Assembly (NCBI GenBank): GCA_934120315.1
Contig: CAKOTX010000004.1
Span: 1-64,000 of the forward strand
Direction: 5' to 3'
Length of the DNA: 64,000 bases
Source of the DNA: an uncultured Clostridia bacterium
GTDB lineage: Bacteria > Bacillota > Clostridia > TANB77 > CAG-508
In this document: piece after piece, positions 53,745-63,266 of the stretch
Layout: each line of letters begins with the position of its first letter
Numbering within the stretch: position 1 is the first letter of the stretch
Translations under genes and position numbers: made by a program
The notes under the pieces: model-generated
Database searches by the model: none
Told to the model about the DNA's origin: nothing
What the model saw: only the letters and a program-made list of their open reading frames with translations

Positions 53745-55405
53745 TATTTTAAATTCTCCTTAGCAACTTCGAAACGTTTAGCAATTCTATTTTTTCCAAG
53801 AACTTGCATAATTTCGTACATATCAGGAGTATTTGTTCTAGAAGTTAATGCAACTCTTAAAACTGTACTTACATCACCAACATGTGCTTTGTACATTCCA
53901 GGATTTGCTTTAAATTCTTTAACTTCTCCTGCATATCCCATTTCAACTGCTAATGCTTTGATTTTATCAAACCAAGCTTGTTTGTCATCATTTTCATCAT
54001 AATATTTTTCGATATATAAATCTAAGATTTTAGAAATATCTTCTTTATCTGAAATTGCTGGTTGATATGGATATTCTTGAGCTTTGTTGTAAAACTCTGA
54101 GTCATACATATAGTCAATGTTTTCTTTTACATCTGACCATTTTGCAATATCTTTTCTTGGCTTTTTGTTTCCTCTTTCAATTCCGAAAACTTTTAAAGCA
54201 TATTCTTTATCTTGTAATAATGCTTCAAGCTCACTATCATACTCTTTGGCCCATTCTAAAGCTTTTTCATAAACAGCTTCTGCTGTCATTTTAGATATTA
54301 CTGTTTTTCCAATATCTAATAATTTTACCATATCGAATAATGCACCACTAACACTCATTTTGTTTAATTGGAAATCAAATTCTTCCATTGGTTTGTCTGG
54401 ATTTGCTCTTCTCCAATTTTCAAATGTAGAGTTTGCAATATTTAACAAATATTCTTTTACAGCATCTGCTGGAATACCTTGTTCTTTATAGTATGAAACA
54501 GCTGCTTCTGGGTCTTTTCTCTTGCTCAATTTACGCTTTCCACCATTGTCATTTTTCATAATTGGTGAAATATGTGCATATTTTGGAGCTTTAAATCCTA
54601 ATTCATGGAATAATTGTAAATGTAATGGAACTGATGACAACCATTCATCACTTCTTATTACATGTGTTGTATGCATTAGATGATCATCAACTGCATGTGC
54701 AAAGTGATATGTTGGAAGTCCATCTGCTTTTATTATTACGATGTCTTGGTCGTTTTCTGGGAAATCAACATTTCCTTTTATAACATCTTTATGTTTGATT
54801 TTTCTGTCTTCTCTTCCTGGTGATTTAAATCTGATTATATATGGTTCTCCTGCTTTAATTTTTTCTGCCATTTCTTCAACAGATAAATTTCTGCATTTTG
54901 CCCAAACTCCATAATATCCTGTTCTTAATTTTGCTGCTTCTTGTTTTTGTCTAATTTCATCTAAATCTTCTGGTGTACAGAAACATGGATATGCTTTTCC
55001 TTGTTCAATCATATATTTTGCATATGCTTGATATATGTCTTTTCTTAGACTTTGTTTATATGGTCCATAATTTCCGATTTCTTCTGTATCAGAAATCATT
55101 CCTTCATCTGGTGCCATATCAAAGTCTTTTAGAGAATTTACTATTCCTGTAACTCCGTTTTCCACTTCTCTTTTTTGGTCTGTATCTTCTACTCTTAAAA
55201 AGAATACTCCACCTGTCTTTTCGGCAATAGTTCTTGCAACTAATGCTTGATATAGACCTCCTATATGTACAAAACCAGTTGGACTAGGAGCAAATCTTGT
55301 TACAACTGCTCCTTCTGGTAAATTTCTTTCTGGGTATTTTTCTTCATAATATGATATTTCTTTCGCATCTGGAAAGATTAAATTTGCTAAATCTTTGTAA
55401 TCCAT
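53744..55405 (-). CDS. gltX: Glutamate--tRNA ligase
   Basis: 553 residues; ATG with RBS GGAGG. Class I signature FAPSPTGFVHIGG (HIGH equivalent at about 46-49) and KLSKRK (KMSKS equivalent) are present, with the Glu-specific DHLMHTTHVIRSDEW. Somewhat longer than many GluRS (about 470-500) owing to an extended C-terminal anticodon domain. It begins one base after the RNase J stop and is presumably in the same operon. Whether it also charges tRNA-Gln (as needed by GatCAB) is not visible. Confidence 0.96.
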   Translation of the reverse strand: MDYKDLANLIFPDAKEISYYEEKYPERNLPEGAVVTRFAPSPTGFVHIGGLYQALVARTIAEKTGGVFFLRVEDTDQKREVENGVTGIVNSLKDFDMAPDEGMISDTEEIGNYGPYKQSLRKDIYQAYAKYMIEQGKAYPCFCTPEDLDEIRQKQEAAKLRTGYYGVWAKCRNLSVEEMAEKIKAGEPYIIRFKSPGREDRKIKHKDVIKGNVDFPENDQDIVIIKADGLPTYHFAHAVDDHLMHTTHVIRSDEWLSSVPLHLQLFHELGFKAPKYAHISPIMKNDNGGKRKLSKRKDPEAAVSYYKEQGIPADAVKEYLLNIANSTFENWRRANPDKPMEEFDFQLNKMSVSGALFDMVKLLDIGKTVISKMTAEAVYEKALEWAKEYDSELEALLQDKEYALKVFGIERGNKKPRKDIAKWSDVKENIDYMYDSEFYNKAQEYPYQPAISDKEDISKILDLYIEKYYDENDDKQAWFDKIKALAVEMGYAGEVKEFKANPGMYKAHVGDVSTVLRVALTSRTNTPDMYEIMQVLGKNRIAKRFEVAKENLK

Positions 55406-55406
55406 A

Positions 55407-57380
55407 TTAAACCTCCATTATAATTGGTATGATCATTGGGTTTCTCTTTGTTTTTATAAACAAGTAATCACGTAAGTTTTCTTTTACTGTTGTCTTAATT
55501 GTTGACCAATCACGAACTCCTCTTTCTTCACATTTTGCAACTTCATGTCTTACTACACTCTTTACATCATCCATCAAGTTTTCTGATTCTCTTACATATA
55601 CAAATCCTCTTGATATAACATCAGGACCTGCAACAACTTCTCCTGTTTGAGAATCCATTGTTAATACAATAACTATAAGACCATCTTGTGCTAAATGTTG
55701 TCTATCTCTTAATACAATATTTCCAACATCTCCAACTCCAAGTCCATCTACTAGAACTCTTCCACTTGGAACTGAACCATTGAACTTAGCCTCTTCTTCG
55801 CTTAATTCTAATACTCGTCCATTTGTTAACATGAATATATTATCTTTATCAATTCCCATCAATTCTGCGGTTTCTTGATGAGCTCTTAATTGTCTATATT
55901 CACCATGAACTGGTATAAAATATTTTGGTTTTGCTAAAGCCATTATCAATTTTTGTTCTTCTTGGCAAGCATGTCCAGAAACGTGAACATCAGCTAAAGC
56001 ACTGTATACAACTTCTGCCCCTAATTGCATTAAATCATCAATTACCTTTGAAACATATTTTTCATTTCCTGGAATTGGTGTTGCTGAAATGATTATCAAA
56101 TCATTTGGTGTAATTTTTACTTTTCTGTGGTCTCCTGCAGCCATTCTTGTTAATGCTGACATTGGTTCACCTTGACTTCCTGTTGTTATTATAACAAGTT
56201 GGTCATCTGTATAACTTCCTATCATATCAATATCAATAAATAAATTGTCTGGACATTTGATATATCCTAATTCTATTGATGTTGTTATAATATTTATCAT
56301 ACTTCTACCACATACAGCAATTTTTCTTCCATATTTAACTGCTGAATTAACAATTTGTTGAATTCTGTGTACATTTGAAGCAAATGTTGCAACTACAATT
56401 CTTTTTGTACAATTTTGGAATACTTTTTCAAAAACTTCTCCAACTGAACTTTCTGACATTGTGAAGCCTTTTCTTTCAGCATTAGTACTATCTGACATTA
56501 ATGCTAAAATTCCTTGATTTCCTAGTTCTGCAATTCTTCCTAAGTCCATCAATTGACCATCAATTGGTGTATAATCCACTTTAAAGTCACCTGTGTGTAA
56601 GATTGTTCCAGCTGGTGTTGTTATTGCTAACATTACTGAATCTGGAATACTATGTGAACTTCTTATAAACTCTACTTTAAAGTTCTTTCCTAGTTTTATT
56701 GTATCACCTTGATTTACTGTATGCATATCTGTACTTCTTAGCAATTTATGTTCTTCCAATTTATTATTAATTAGTCCAACTGTTAATCTTGTTGCATAAA
56801 TTGGCACATTTATTTGTTTTAAGAAATATGGAATTCCACCAATATGGTCCTCATGACCGTGTGTAATTACCATTCCTTTGATTTTTTCTTGATTTTTAAC
56901 CAAGTATGTGATATCTGGTATTACTAAATCAACACCTAACATATCATCTTCTGGGAAAGAAATACCACAATCTACAACGATTATCTCATCTTCATATTCA
57001 AAAACTGTAATATTCTTACCAATTTCATGTAATCCTCCTAATGGGATTATTTTTAATTTTGAACTTTTGAAAATACTTCTATTCTCTGTGTTCTCTCTTC
57101 TTGCTCTTCTTTTTGTTCTTGGACTTCTTTGCTTGTTTTTGTTATTTAGATTGTTTTCAGTATTTTCATTATTTTCGCTTTTTTGTTTTTCTTCGTAGAT
57201 TGCTTCAACACTTTCTGTTTCTTTTTTGTTTTCCATTGTTCTTCTACGAGTATTTTTTCGAGTATTTCTTCTTCTAATAATACCATTTTTCTTTTTTTCA
57301 ATTGTAGAATTATTTTCATTTGTATTAGTTGAATTTTCAACAACTTCTTCTACTTCTGTAACTTTGTTTTCATCTGTCAT
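55407..57380 (-). CDS. rnj: Ribonuclease J
   Basis: 657 residues. Metallo-beta-lactamase/beta-CASP RNase: HGHEDH at 174-179, GDFKVDYTP, SDSTNAERKG, VHVSGHA and the C-terminal domain are recognisable. It cuts and trims RNA 5' to 3' in mRNA decay and rRNA maturation. The first 108 residues are a low-complexity tail of acidic and arginine-rich patches (RRRNTRKNTRRRTMEN, RSPRTKRRARREN), longer than in Bacillus J1/J2 but common in clostridial enzymes, probably for RNA or partner binding. Confidence 0.95.
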   Translation of the reverse strand: MTDENKVTEVEEVVENSTNTNENNSTIEKKKNGIIRRRNTRKNTRRRTMENKKETESVEAIYEEKQKSENNENTENNLNNKNKQRSPRTKRRARRENTENRSIFKSSKLKIIPLGGLHEIGKNITVFEYEDEIIVVDCGISFPEDDMLGVDLVIPDITYLVKNQEKIKGMVITHGHEDHIGGIPYFLKQINVPIYATRLTVGLINNKLEEHKLLRSTDMHTVNQGDTIKLGKNFKVEFIRSSHSIPDSVMLAITTPAGTILHTGDFKVDYTPIDGQLMDLGRIAELGNQGILALMSDSTNAERKGFTMSESSVGEVFEKVFQNCTKRIVVATFASNVHRIQQIVNSAVKYGRKIAVCGRSMINIITTSIELGYIKCPDNLFIDIDMIGSYTDDQLVIITTGSQGEPMSALTRMAAGDHRKVKITPNDLIIISATPIPGNEKYVSKVIDDLMQLGAEVVYSALADVHVSGHACQEEQKLIMALAKPKYFIPVHGEYRQLRAHQETAELMGIDKDNIFMLTNGRVLELSEEEAKFNGSVPSGRVLVDGLGVGDVGNIVLRDRQHLAQDGLIVIVLTMDSQTGEVVAGPDVISRGFVYVRESENLMDDVKSVVRHEVAKCEERGVRDWSTIKTTVKENLRDYLFIKTKRNPMIIPIIMEV

Positions 57381-57700
57381 ATTTTTAAATTTCTCCTCCT
57401 TTATTTTTGTTTATTCTTATATTTATTTTTTGATTTTCATTTTACGTACAAATAGAAAGAAATAGAATAAATAAAGCTTATTCAACATGAATAACATAAA
57501 CAACCGCTCTTTCATATTTTTCATGCATCTGATAAACTCTTTTCTCTTTATTTTTATATCTCTCCGCTCATTACTTTAACTATTTTAATTATTCGCTTTT
57601 TTCATCTCTTTAATACATTAAAATAAAATCTCTTTTTTTGCCCTCTTGGCAATCTGTTTTGCATTATAACATATTTGGTAAGAATTGTCAAGTTTGGTGA
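57381..57700. other. AT-rich leader region of the RNase J operon; no gene seen
   Basis: About 320 bases between dxs and the RNase J start. No ORF with an RBS and no confident promoter could be picked out (a TTGAAT at about 57488 lacks a clear -10). An RNA leader subject to RNase J autoregulation would fit, but nothing specific is seen. Confidence 0.35.
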
Positions 57701-57760
57701 CAATTTGGGGTCGGTGTTTTTTTTGACATGCTTGTCAAGAAAAACACCGACCCCAAATTA
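57701..57760. repeat. REP-like palindromic pair (core GGGGTCGG)
   Basis: Units at 57701-57728 and 57733-57760 in inverted orientation with a 4-base loop, seven bases past the dxs stop codon. Confidence 0.85.
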
Positions 57761-57766
57761 TCAACT

Positions 57767-59590
57767 TTAACTCAAATACATTTCTTCTAACTCTTCTACC
57801 TTCCCGTGTTGCACGAATTTATCAGGATATGCAAAAGTTTCAATTTTCACATTCTGTAAACCATTTTCTGCTATTAATTCTTTAACTGCTGTTCCAAGTC
57901 CATTTATCTCTGTTCCATCTTCTATTGTAATCACATTTTTAGTCTTTTTTATACTATTTTGAATTGTTGTTTTATCTAATGGTTTCAAAAATCTTGCATT
58001 AATAATTTCTACACTCTCATTTGTATTTTCTTTTTCTATCTTCTGGGCCATTTTAACTGCTCTTGCAACCATCTTTCCTATTGCTATAATTGTAGTTGTC
58101 TCTCCCTTTTTCAATACTTCTGCTTTTCCTAATTCGATATTATTGTTTCCTTCAAAATCTGCTGGAACTTGCACTCCACCTCTTGGATATCTTATCACTA
58201 CTGGTTTATTCAAATTAACTGCAAACTTTAGCATCTTCTCTAATTCATAAAAACTCTTTGGAGCCATTATTACTAGATTAGGCACTAGTCTAAAAAATGC
58301 CATATCAAGTAGACCTTGATGAGTTTCGCCATCTGCCCCAACACATCCAGCCCTGTCAACACACATAATAACAGGCAAATTCTGTAATGCTACATCATGA
58401 ATTACTTGATCATATGCTCTTTGATAAAATGATGAATATATTGGAACTACTGGTATTAGCCCTTCTTTTGCCATTCCAGCTGCCATTGTTATAGCATGTT
58501 GTTCCGCAATTCCTACATCAAATATTCTTTTAGGAAACTTTAATGCAAACTCTTTTAATCCTGTCCCATTTTTCATTGAAGCTGTTACTGCAACTATTCT
58601 TTCATCCTTTGATGCTAATTCTATTAACTTGTCACCAAATGCTTTAGAATAATCTTTTCCCTTCGGCTTTTTTAATTCTCCTGTTTCTATATTAAATGGA
58701 GCTATTGCATGAAACTTATCAGGATTTTCTTCAGCATATTTATACCCTTTGCCTTTTTTGGTTAATACATGTATTAAAACTGGCCCATCTATTTGTTTGC
58801 TCAATGTAAGTATGCTTTCAAGTTTTTCAATATTATGCCCATCCACAGGTCCAAGATATGTAAATCCTATATCTTCAAAAAACATTTTATGTATTACTAA
58901 TTGCTTTATTGACCTTTTTATTCTTTGGATGGCTTTAACAGTTGTTTTTCCTATTATTGGAATAGTACTAATTTGTTTCTTTATCAATTTATTAGTTCTT
59001 GTATATAGTTTTTTACTTCTTAATTTTCCAAGAAAATTATTTAATCCTCCAACATTAGGTGATATACTCATTTCATTATCATTTAATATTACTGTAAATT
59101 TACTTTTACTATATCCAGCATCATTCAAGGCTTCTAATGCCATTCCACCTGTTAATGCCCCATCTCCTATTACTGCAATTACACTATTGTTTTTTCCTTG
59201 CAAATCTCTTGCTCTTGCCATCCCTAATGCTGCTGATATTGATGTACTACTATGTCCGGTATTAAAACAGTCGCATTCACTTTCGTTTGTTTTTGGAAAT
59301 CCTGCTATTCCATTTAACTTTCTTATATTTTTTAATTGTTCTCTTCTCCCTGTTATAATTTTATGTACATAACTCTGATGTCCTACATCCCACACAATTT
59401 TGTCTTTTGGTACATCAAATATAGAATGTAATGCTATTGTTAGTTCAACTACTCCTAAGTTCGAGGCCAAATGTCCTCCATTTTCTGATACAATTTCTAT
59501 TATGTATTTTCTTATTTCTTCTGCTAATTCTTCTTTCTGATTTAGTGTTAATTTTTTTACATCTTCTGGTGAATTTATTTTTTCTAACAT
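57767..59590 (-). CDS. dxs: 1-deoxy-D-xylulose-5-phosphate synthase
   Basis: 607 residues; thiamine-diphosphate enzyme joining pyruvate and glyceraldehyde-3-phosphate, first step of the MEP isoprenoid pathway. VWDVGHQSYVHKIITGR, the ThDP/Mg motif GDGALTGGMALEALNDAG, and EQHAITMAAGMAKEG with the C-terminal transketolase domain are all present in order. RBS is weak (GGGGT). No other MEP genes are in the window. Confidence 0.96.
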   Translation of the reverse strand: MLEKINSPEDVKKLTLNQKEELAEEIRKYIIEIVSENGGHLASNLGVVELTIALHSIFDVPKDKIVWDVGHQSYVHKIITGRREQLKNIRKLNGIAGFPKTNESECDCFNTGHSSTSISAALGMARARDLQGKNNSVIAVIGDGALTGGMALEALNDAGYSKSKFTVILNDNEMSISPNVGGLNNFLGKLRSKKLYTRTNKLIKKQISTIPIIGKTTVKAIQRIKRSIKQLVIHKMFFEDIGFTYLGPVDGHNIEKLESILTLSKQIDGPVLIHVLTKKGKGYKYAEENPDKFHAIAPFNIETGELKKPKGKDYSKAFGDKLIELASKDERIVAVTASMKNGTGLKEFALKFPKRIFDVGIAEQHAITMAAGMAKEGLIPVVPIYSSFYQRAYDQVIHDVALQNLPVIMCVDRAGCVGADGETHQGLLDMAFFRLVPNLVIMAPKSFYELEKMLKFAVNLNKPVVIRYPRGGVQVPADFEGNNNIELGKAEVLKKGETTTIIAIGKMVARAVKMAQKIEKENTNESVEIINARFLKPLDKTTIQNSIKKTKNVITIEDGTEINGLGTAVKELIAENGLQNVKIETFAYPDKFVQHGKVEELEEMYLS

Positions 59591-59642
59591 CTTTTTACCC
59601 CATTTTTATTATAATTTGATACTATTGTATCACACTTTTTGA

Positions 59643-59701
59643 CAAATGGTACCGGGGATTTTTTTGACACCCTTGTCAAAAAAATCCCCGGTACCAAATT
59701 G
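59643..59701. repeat. REP-like palindromic pair (core GGTACCGGGGA)
   Basis: Inverted arms 59643-59669 and 59674-59701, 4-base loop, 22 bases past the spoIIQ stop. The core matches the third unit at 39191-39218. Confidence 0.85.
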
Positions 59702-59723
59702 ACAGCCAAATCGCTCAACCCCA

Positions 59724-60503
59724 CTATTTTAAGTATATTGCTGGATTTAAATATTCTCCATTTTTCAACAATTCGAAGTGTAAATGGCATTCCATATTAC
59801 TCTCAAATGATGCAGTATTTCCTGCAGTTCCTATAGTTTGTCCTTGCTTAATTTCTTCACCTTCAACCACGAACTCTGCTGTTAATAAATTAGAATATAC
59901 TGTTTCATATCCATCATCATGTTCAACTATTACAGTTAAACCATATCTAGGATCATTTACAATTGATCTTACTATTCCATCTGCTGCTGATTTTATTACA
60001 CTTGTTTTATCTGCTTTTATATCTATTGCTGTGTGTGTAATCCATTCTTTCAAAGTCTCTGAATAAATCAAATTTTCATTTGCAAATTCGCCTATTATTT
60101 CTCCATCTGTTGGCTTTACAAATGTTATTTCTTTTTTTTCTTCTTTTATTGGTTGCTCTTCTTTAACTTCAGTTACAGGCTTTTCTTCCTTTACCTCATT
60201 TGCCCCACTCGTTTCATTTGATACTGGTGAATTTGTATTTTCTGATGTTTCTTCTGTTTTGTCTGAAGCACCAGAAGCATCAGTATTAGTTGTATTATTA
60301 TTACCTGTTTGCTCATTAACTCCTTTTCCAATTTCTGTACTTACTCTTTCAGATATTTCTTCACCACTTTGCCCTACCTGGCTTTGTTCATTTTCCAATT
60401 TTGATGCAGTTTTTGTCATCATAAACATTATTATTCCTAACGCTATTGCTAATAGGAAAAATACTGCTGTTCCAATATAAATAAATAGTTTATCTCTTTT
60501 CAT
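59724..60503 (-). CDS. spoIIQ: SpoIIQ-like forespore M23 (LytM) peptidase
   Basis: 259 residues; one membrane helix (about 8-29), a long Glu/Ser/Thr/Asn-rich stalk (about 30-125) and a C-terminal LytM domain. The zinc ligands are intact: H157 and D161 (HTAIDIKAD), and H240/H242 (CHLHFEL), unlike Bacillus SpoIIQ, which lacks the first histidine; this matches clostridial SpoIIQ. It works in the forespore membrane with SpoIIIAH and the SpoIID/P/M machinery during engulfment. It lies 60 bases after spoIID in the forespore-gene cluster. A housekeeping M23 endopeptidase is the alternative, but the context argues for SpoIIQ. Confidence 0.8.
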   Translation of the reverse strand: MKRDKLFIYIGTAVFFLLAIALGIIMFMMTKTASKLENEQSQVGQSGEEISERVSTEIGKGVNEQTGNNNTTNTDASGASDKTEETSENTNSPVSNETSGANEVKEEKPVTEVKEEQPIKEEKKEITFVKPTDGEIIGEFANENLIYSETLKEWITHTAIDIKADKTSVIKSAADGIVRSIVNDPRYGLTVIVEHDDGYETVYSNLLTAEFVVEGEEIKQGQTIGTAGNTASFESNMECHLHFELLKNGEYLNPAIYLK

Positions 60504-60563
60504 AAATTCCTCCTTGAATACTTTGTTAATACAAGTATTTACTTTTTTTCAAAGATTATTCAT

Positions 60564-61598
60564 TTAAAGAGAATTTAATTCAATTATTTCCACTCCTGTA
60601 TAAAAATGCTTTATTATTGTTTGATAGTCAGCTCCGCTTTTGGCCATACTGTCTGCTCCTGTTTGACTCATTCCAACTCCATGTCCATATCCTGTAACAG
60701 AAAATTTAATTTCATCTCCTTCTATTACTACTGAAAAATTTGTTGATTTTAATCCTAAAATAGTTCGTGCTTCTGTTCCAGCTATTTCTTTATTTCCTAT
60801 TTTTAATGTTTTTACTCTTCCACTTGTTGTATATTCTAAAATTTTTATACAATCTTCTTGACCATAATCTATTTCGAAATCTGCATATTTTTCTTTCATT
60901 TTTTGTGAAATTTCTTCCTTACTGAACTTTGCCTCTGAACTGTATTGAGTATATCCATCTTCTCCAGCTGTTTCTACTGATTTTAAATATGGATAATCTA
61001 TTCCGCCCCAGATATTTAATGAACTTTCAGTTGTTCCTCCACTGTTTGCATGGAAAAATGCATTTATCGGCTTTCCATTATAAACAATGATTTTATCTGA
61101 TGTTGAATCAACTGCATTTACAATTTTGTTCCAATTGCTTTCTGCTTCTCCTGAATCCCATTTTGCCATTCGCTCTTCTTTGCTTATCCATGCTTGACAA
61201 CATGCATAACTGTCACAGATGTCAGCATCTGGATGCTTATTTTTATTGTATGTAGATTGATAAATTGTATATGTTCTTGCTACTACCGCCTGTGCTTTTA
61301 ATGCTTCTATTTCAAAGTTTGCTGGCATCTCACTTGAAACTACTCCATATAGATACTCATCTAATCCTAATTCTTCAACCTCCCCAGTGCTTGAATGTAA
61401 CAGCTTAATTGTTCTTTTACTTCCAGTATCAGAATTACTATTGGATTGCTCATTTGTAACATTCTCTGAACTTGGATTTGCATTTGCACTGACTTCCTCA
61501 GTTTTTGGGTTAGGCGTTACTGTGCAAATTGCTGGTGCAATAAAAAACACAATTACAAAACCACAAAAATATATTAAAATATTTTTTATTTTACTCAT
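60564..61598 (-). CDS. spoIID: Stage II sporulation protein D (lytic transglycosylase)
   Basis: 344 residues from the ATG at 61598, chosen because GGAGGAAT precedes it (an ATG at 61610 overlaps the sigF stop and would have no RBS). N-terminal membrane helix (about 5-27), then a Ser/Asn-rich linker and the SpoIID domain: LDEYLYGVVSSEMPANFEIEALKAQAVVARTY, the catalytic-site region PINAFFHANSGGTTESS, and SVTGYGHGVGMSQTGA. Degrades septal glycan during engulfment. The position directly after sigF is unusual and links engulfment to the same transcript. Confidence 0.93.
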   Translation of the reverse strand: MSKIKNILIYFCGFVIVFFIAPAICTVTPNPKTEEVSANANPSSENVTNEQSNSNSDTGSKRTIKLLHSSTGEVEELGLDEYLYGVVSSEMPANFEIEALKAQAVVARTYTIYQSTYNKNKHPDADICDSYACCQAWISKEERMAKWDSGEAESNWNKIVNAVDSTSDKIIVYNGKPINAFFHANSGGTTESSLNIWGGIDYPYLKSVETAGEDGYTQYSSEAKFSKEEISQKMKEKYADFEIDYGQEDCIKILEYTTSGRVKTLKIGNKEIAGTEARTILGLKSTNFSVVIEGDEIKFSVTGYGHGVGMSQTGADSMAKSGADYQTIIKHFYTGVEIIELNSL

Positions 61599-61609
61599 AT
61601 ATTCCTCCA

Positions 61610-62338
61610 TCAGCTTATTAGTTTCTTTTTCATTTTATCTAACACCTTTCTTTCTATTCTAGAAACTTGCACCTGTGTAATTCCAAGGATTTTAGACACT
61701 TGCATTTGTGTCTTTTGCTTATAATACCTAAGCATTATTATTTCTTTTTCTTTGTCATTTAATTCATTAATTAAATTCTTGATAGTCATTCTATTAGTAA
61801 TTTCTGTCTGTTCATCTTTCCCAGTTGAAATTTGTTCTATAATACTAATCGTTCTATCTGTTTTATCATTTTTGTATTTTGCCTCTTCTATTGAATCTAC
61901 TGGCCTTGCTGAATCCAAAGCCATTGTAATTTCTTCTTTCGAAATTTTGAGTTCTTTTGAAATTCCTTCCAAACTTATTTCTACTCCATGTTTCTTAAAA
62001 TATTCCTTTTGTAATTCTAATATTTTGATATTCAATTCTTTTATACTTCTACTAACCTTAATTGGTCCATCGTCTCTTATATATCTTTTTATTTCTCCTA
62101 AAATGTATGGTACTGCATATGTTGAAAGTCTAACTTCAAAACTTGTATCAAATCTTTGGATAGCTTTTATAAAACCAATACATCCAATTTGATATAAATC
62201 TTCTACATCATATCCCCTTCCACTAAATCTTCGAACAATGCTCCAAATAAGTCCATTGTTATCTTCAATAAGTTTTGTCATATCTTCTTGACTGCCATTT
62301 TGAGCATGTTCAATGATTTTCATATCATTCTCATACAC
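61610..62338 (-). CDS. sigF: RNA polymerase sigma-F factor
   Basis: 242 residues from a GTG at 62338 that overlaps the spoIIAB stop (TAGTG), with GGGGAGATG just upstream. Region 2 (SIVRRFSGRGYDVEDLYQIGCIGFIKAI, LSTYAVPYILGEIKRYIRDDGPIKVSRS), region 3 and region 4 (EKEIIMLRYYKQKTQMQVSKILGITQVQVSRIERKVL) are complete. First forespore-specific sigma factor, held inactive by SpoIIAB. Confidence 0.96.
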   Translation of the reverse strand: MYENDMKIIEHAQNGSQEDMTKLIEDNNGLIWSIVRRFSGRGYDVEDLYQIGCIGFIKAIQRFDTSFEVRLSTYAVPYILGEIKRYIRDDGPIKVSRSIKELNIKILELQKEYFKKHGVEISLEGISKELKISKEEITMALDSARPVDSIEEAKYKNDKTDRTISIIEQISTGKDEQTEITNRMTIKNLINELNDKEKEIIMLRYYKQKTQMQVSKILGITQVQVSRIERKVLDKMKKKLIS

Positions 62339-62817
62339 TATTCATCTCCCCTTATTGCAGACATCGAAAATTCATCATCTTTTTCTTGAACCTTAATCTT
62401 TTTTCGCATTGTAACTTTAGTTCCAAGTCCTAATACTGACTCTACATCAACTTCGTCCATAAAACTCTCCATTATAGTAAAGCCCATTCCAGACCTCTCT
62501 AAACTCGCTTTTGTAGTATATAATGGCTGTTTGGCCATTTCTACATTTTCAATTCCTTTTCCAGTATCTGAAACTTCAATAAAAATTTCATTTTCTCTTA
62601 TTTTGCATACCAATTTTACAATTCCAATTTGCTGTTCATACCCATGAATAATCGCATTTGTTACCGCCTCTGAAACCGCTGTTTTTATATCTGCAATTTC
62701 TTCTAATGTAGGATCTAATTGTGCTACAAAAGCTGCAACTGAAATTCTAGCAAATGCTTCATTATTTGATTTACTTAAAAATTCTACTTTCATTTCATTA
62801 TCATAAATATTATTCAT
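62338..62817 (-). CDS. spoIIAB: Anti-sigma-F factor SpoIIAB
   Basis: 159 residues from the ATG at 62817 (AAAGGAGGT nine bases upstream), overlapping the spoIIAA end by eight bases. GHKL-type kinase: N-box EAVTNAIIHGY, VSDTGKGI, and SGMGFTIM. Binds and inhibits SigF and phosphorylates SpoIIAA. Confidence 0.95.
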   Translation of the reverse strand: MNNIYDNEMKVEFLSKSNNEAFARISVAAFVAQLDPTLEEIADIKTAVSEAVTNAIIHGYEQQIGIVKLVCKIRENEIFIEVSDTGKGIENVEMAKQPLYTTKASLERSGMGFTIMESFMDEVDVESVLGLGTKVTMRKKIKVQEKDDEFSMSAIRGDE

Positions 62818-63139
62818 TTGGCACCTCCTTTGCATTTTGACATGGTATCACCTTCTGAATCCCACTCATTTCAAAGATTTTCTTAATAGATGGTGTTATA
62901 TTTTTTACTTCTACTTGTCCACCTAACATACTTGCTAATTTATATCTCCCCATCAATAATCCTATTCCTGCACTGTCCATAAAAGAAACATTGCTAAAAT
63001 CAAATACAACTTTTCTAGGCATATATCTCTCAATTTCATTATCTAATTTCCTCCTTATCTTTTGTGCTACACATTCATCTATGTCTTCATTAATTTTGAA
63101 GATTAACTGCTTGTCTTCTTTCAGATACTGACTTTCCAT
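62810..63139 (-). CDS. spoIIAA: Anti-anti-sigma factor SpoIIAA
   Basis: 109 residues; ATG with RBS AAAGGA. STAS domain with the phosphorylated serine at S56 in VSFMDSAGIGLLMGRY. First gene of the spoIIA operon here extended by spoIID. Confidence 0.95.
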   Translation of the reverse strand: MESQYLKEDKQLIFKINEDIDECVAQKIRRKLDNEIERYMPRKVVFDFSNVSFMDSAGIGLLMGRYKLASMLGGQVEVKNITPSIKKIFEMSGIQKVIPCQNAKEVPNE

Positions 63140-63180
63140 ATAACCATCCTTTCTTTTTCATTTTTCTTTATGCAGTTTTT

Positions 63181-63209
63181 ATTATATTACCACTGGTAAA
63201 GTTTTCCAA
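63181..63209 (-). promoter_or_regulatory. Promoter of the spoIIA operon
   Basis: Minus strand TTGGAA (63209-63204), 17-base spacer, TATAAT (63186-63181). It looks like a vegetative promoter; no good SigH pattern was recognised, although Bacillus spoIIA is SigH-dependent. Confidence 0.5.
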
Positions 63210-63215
63210 GAGTAA

Positions 63216-63266
63216 AAAATAAGAAGTTTTGTCGAACTAGAACTTTTCGACAAAACTTCTTATTTT
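63216..63266 (-). terminator. Terminator of dtd
   Basis: Perfect 21-bp stem (63216-63236 with 63246-63266), 9-base loop, T-rich end, overlapping the dtd stop codon. Confidence 0.9.
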
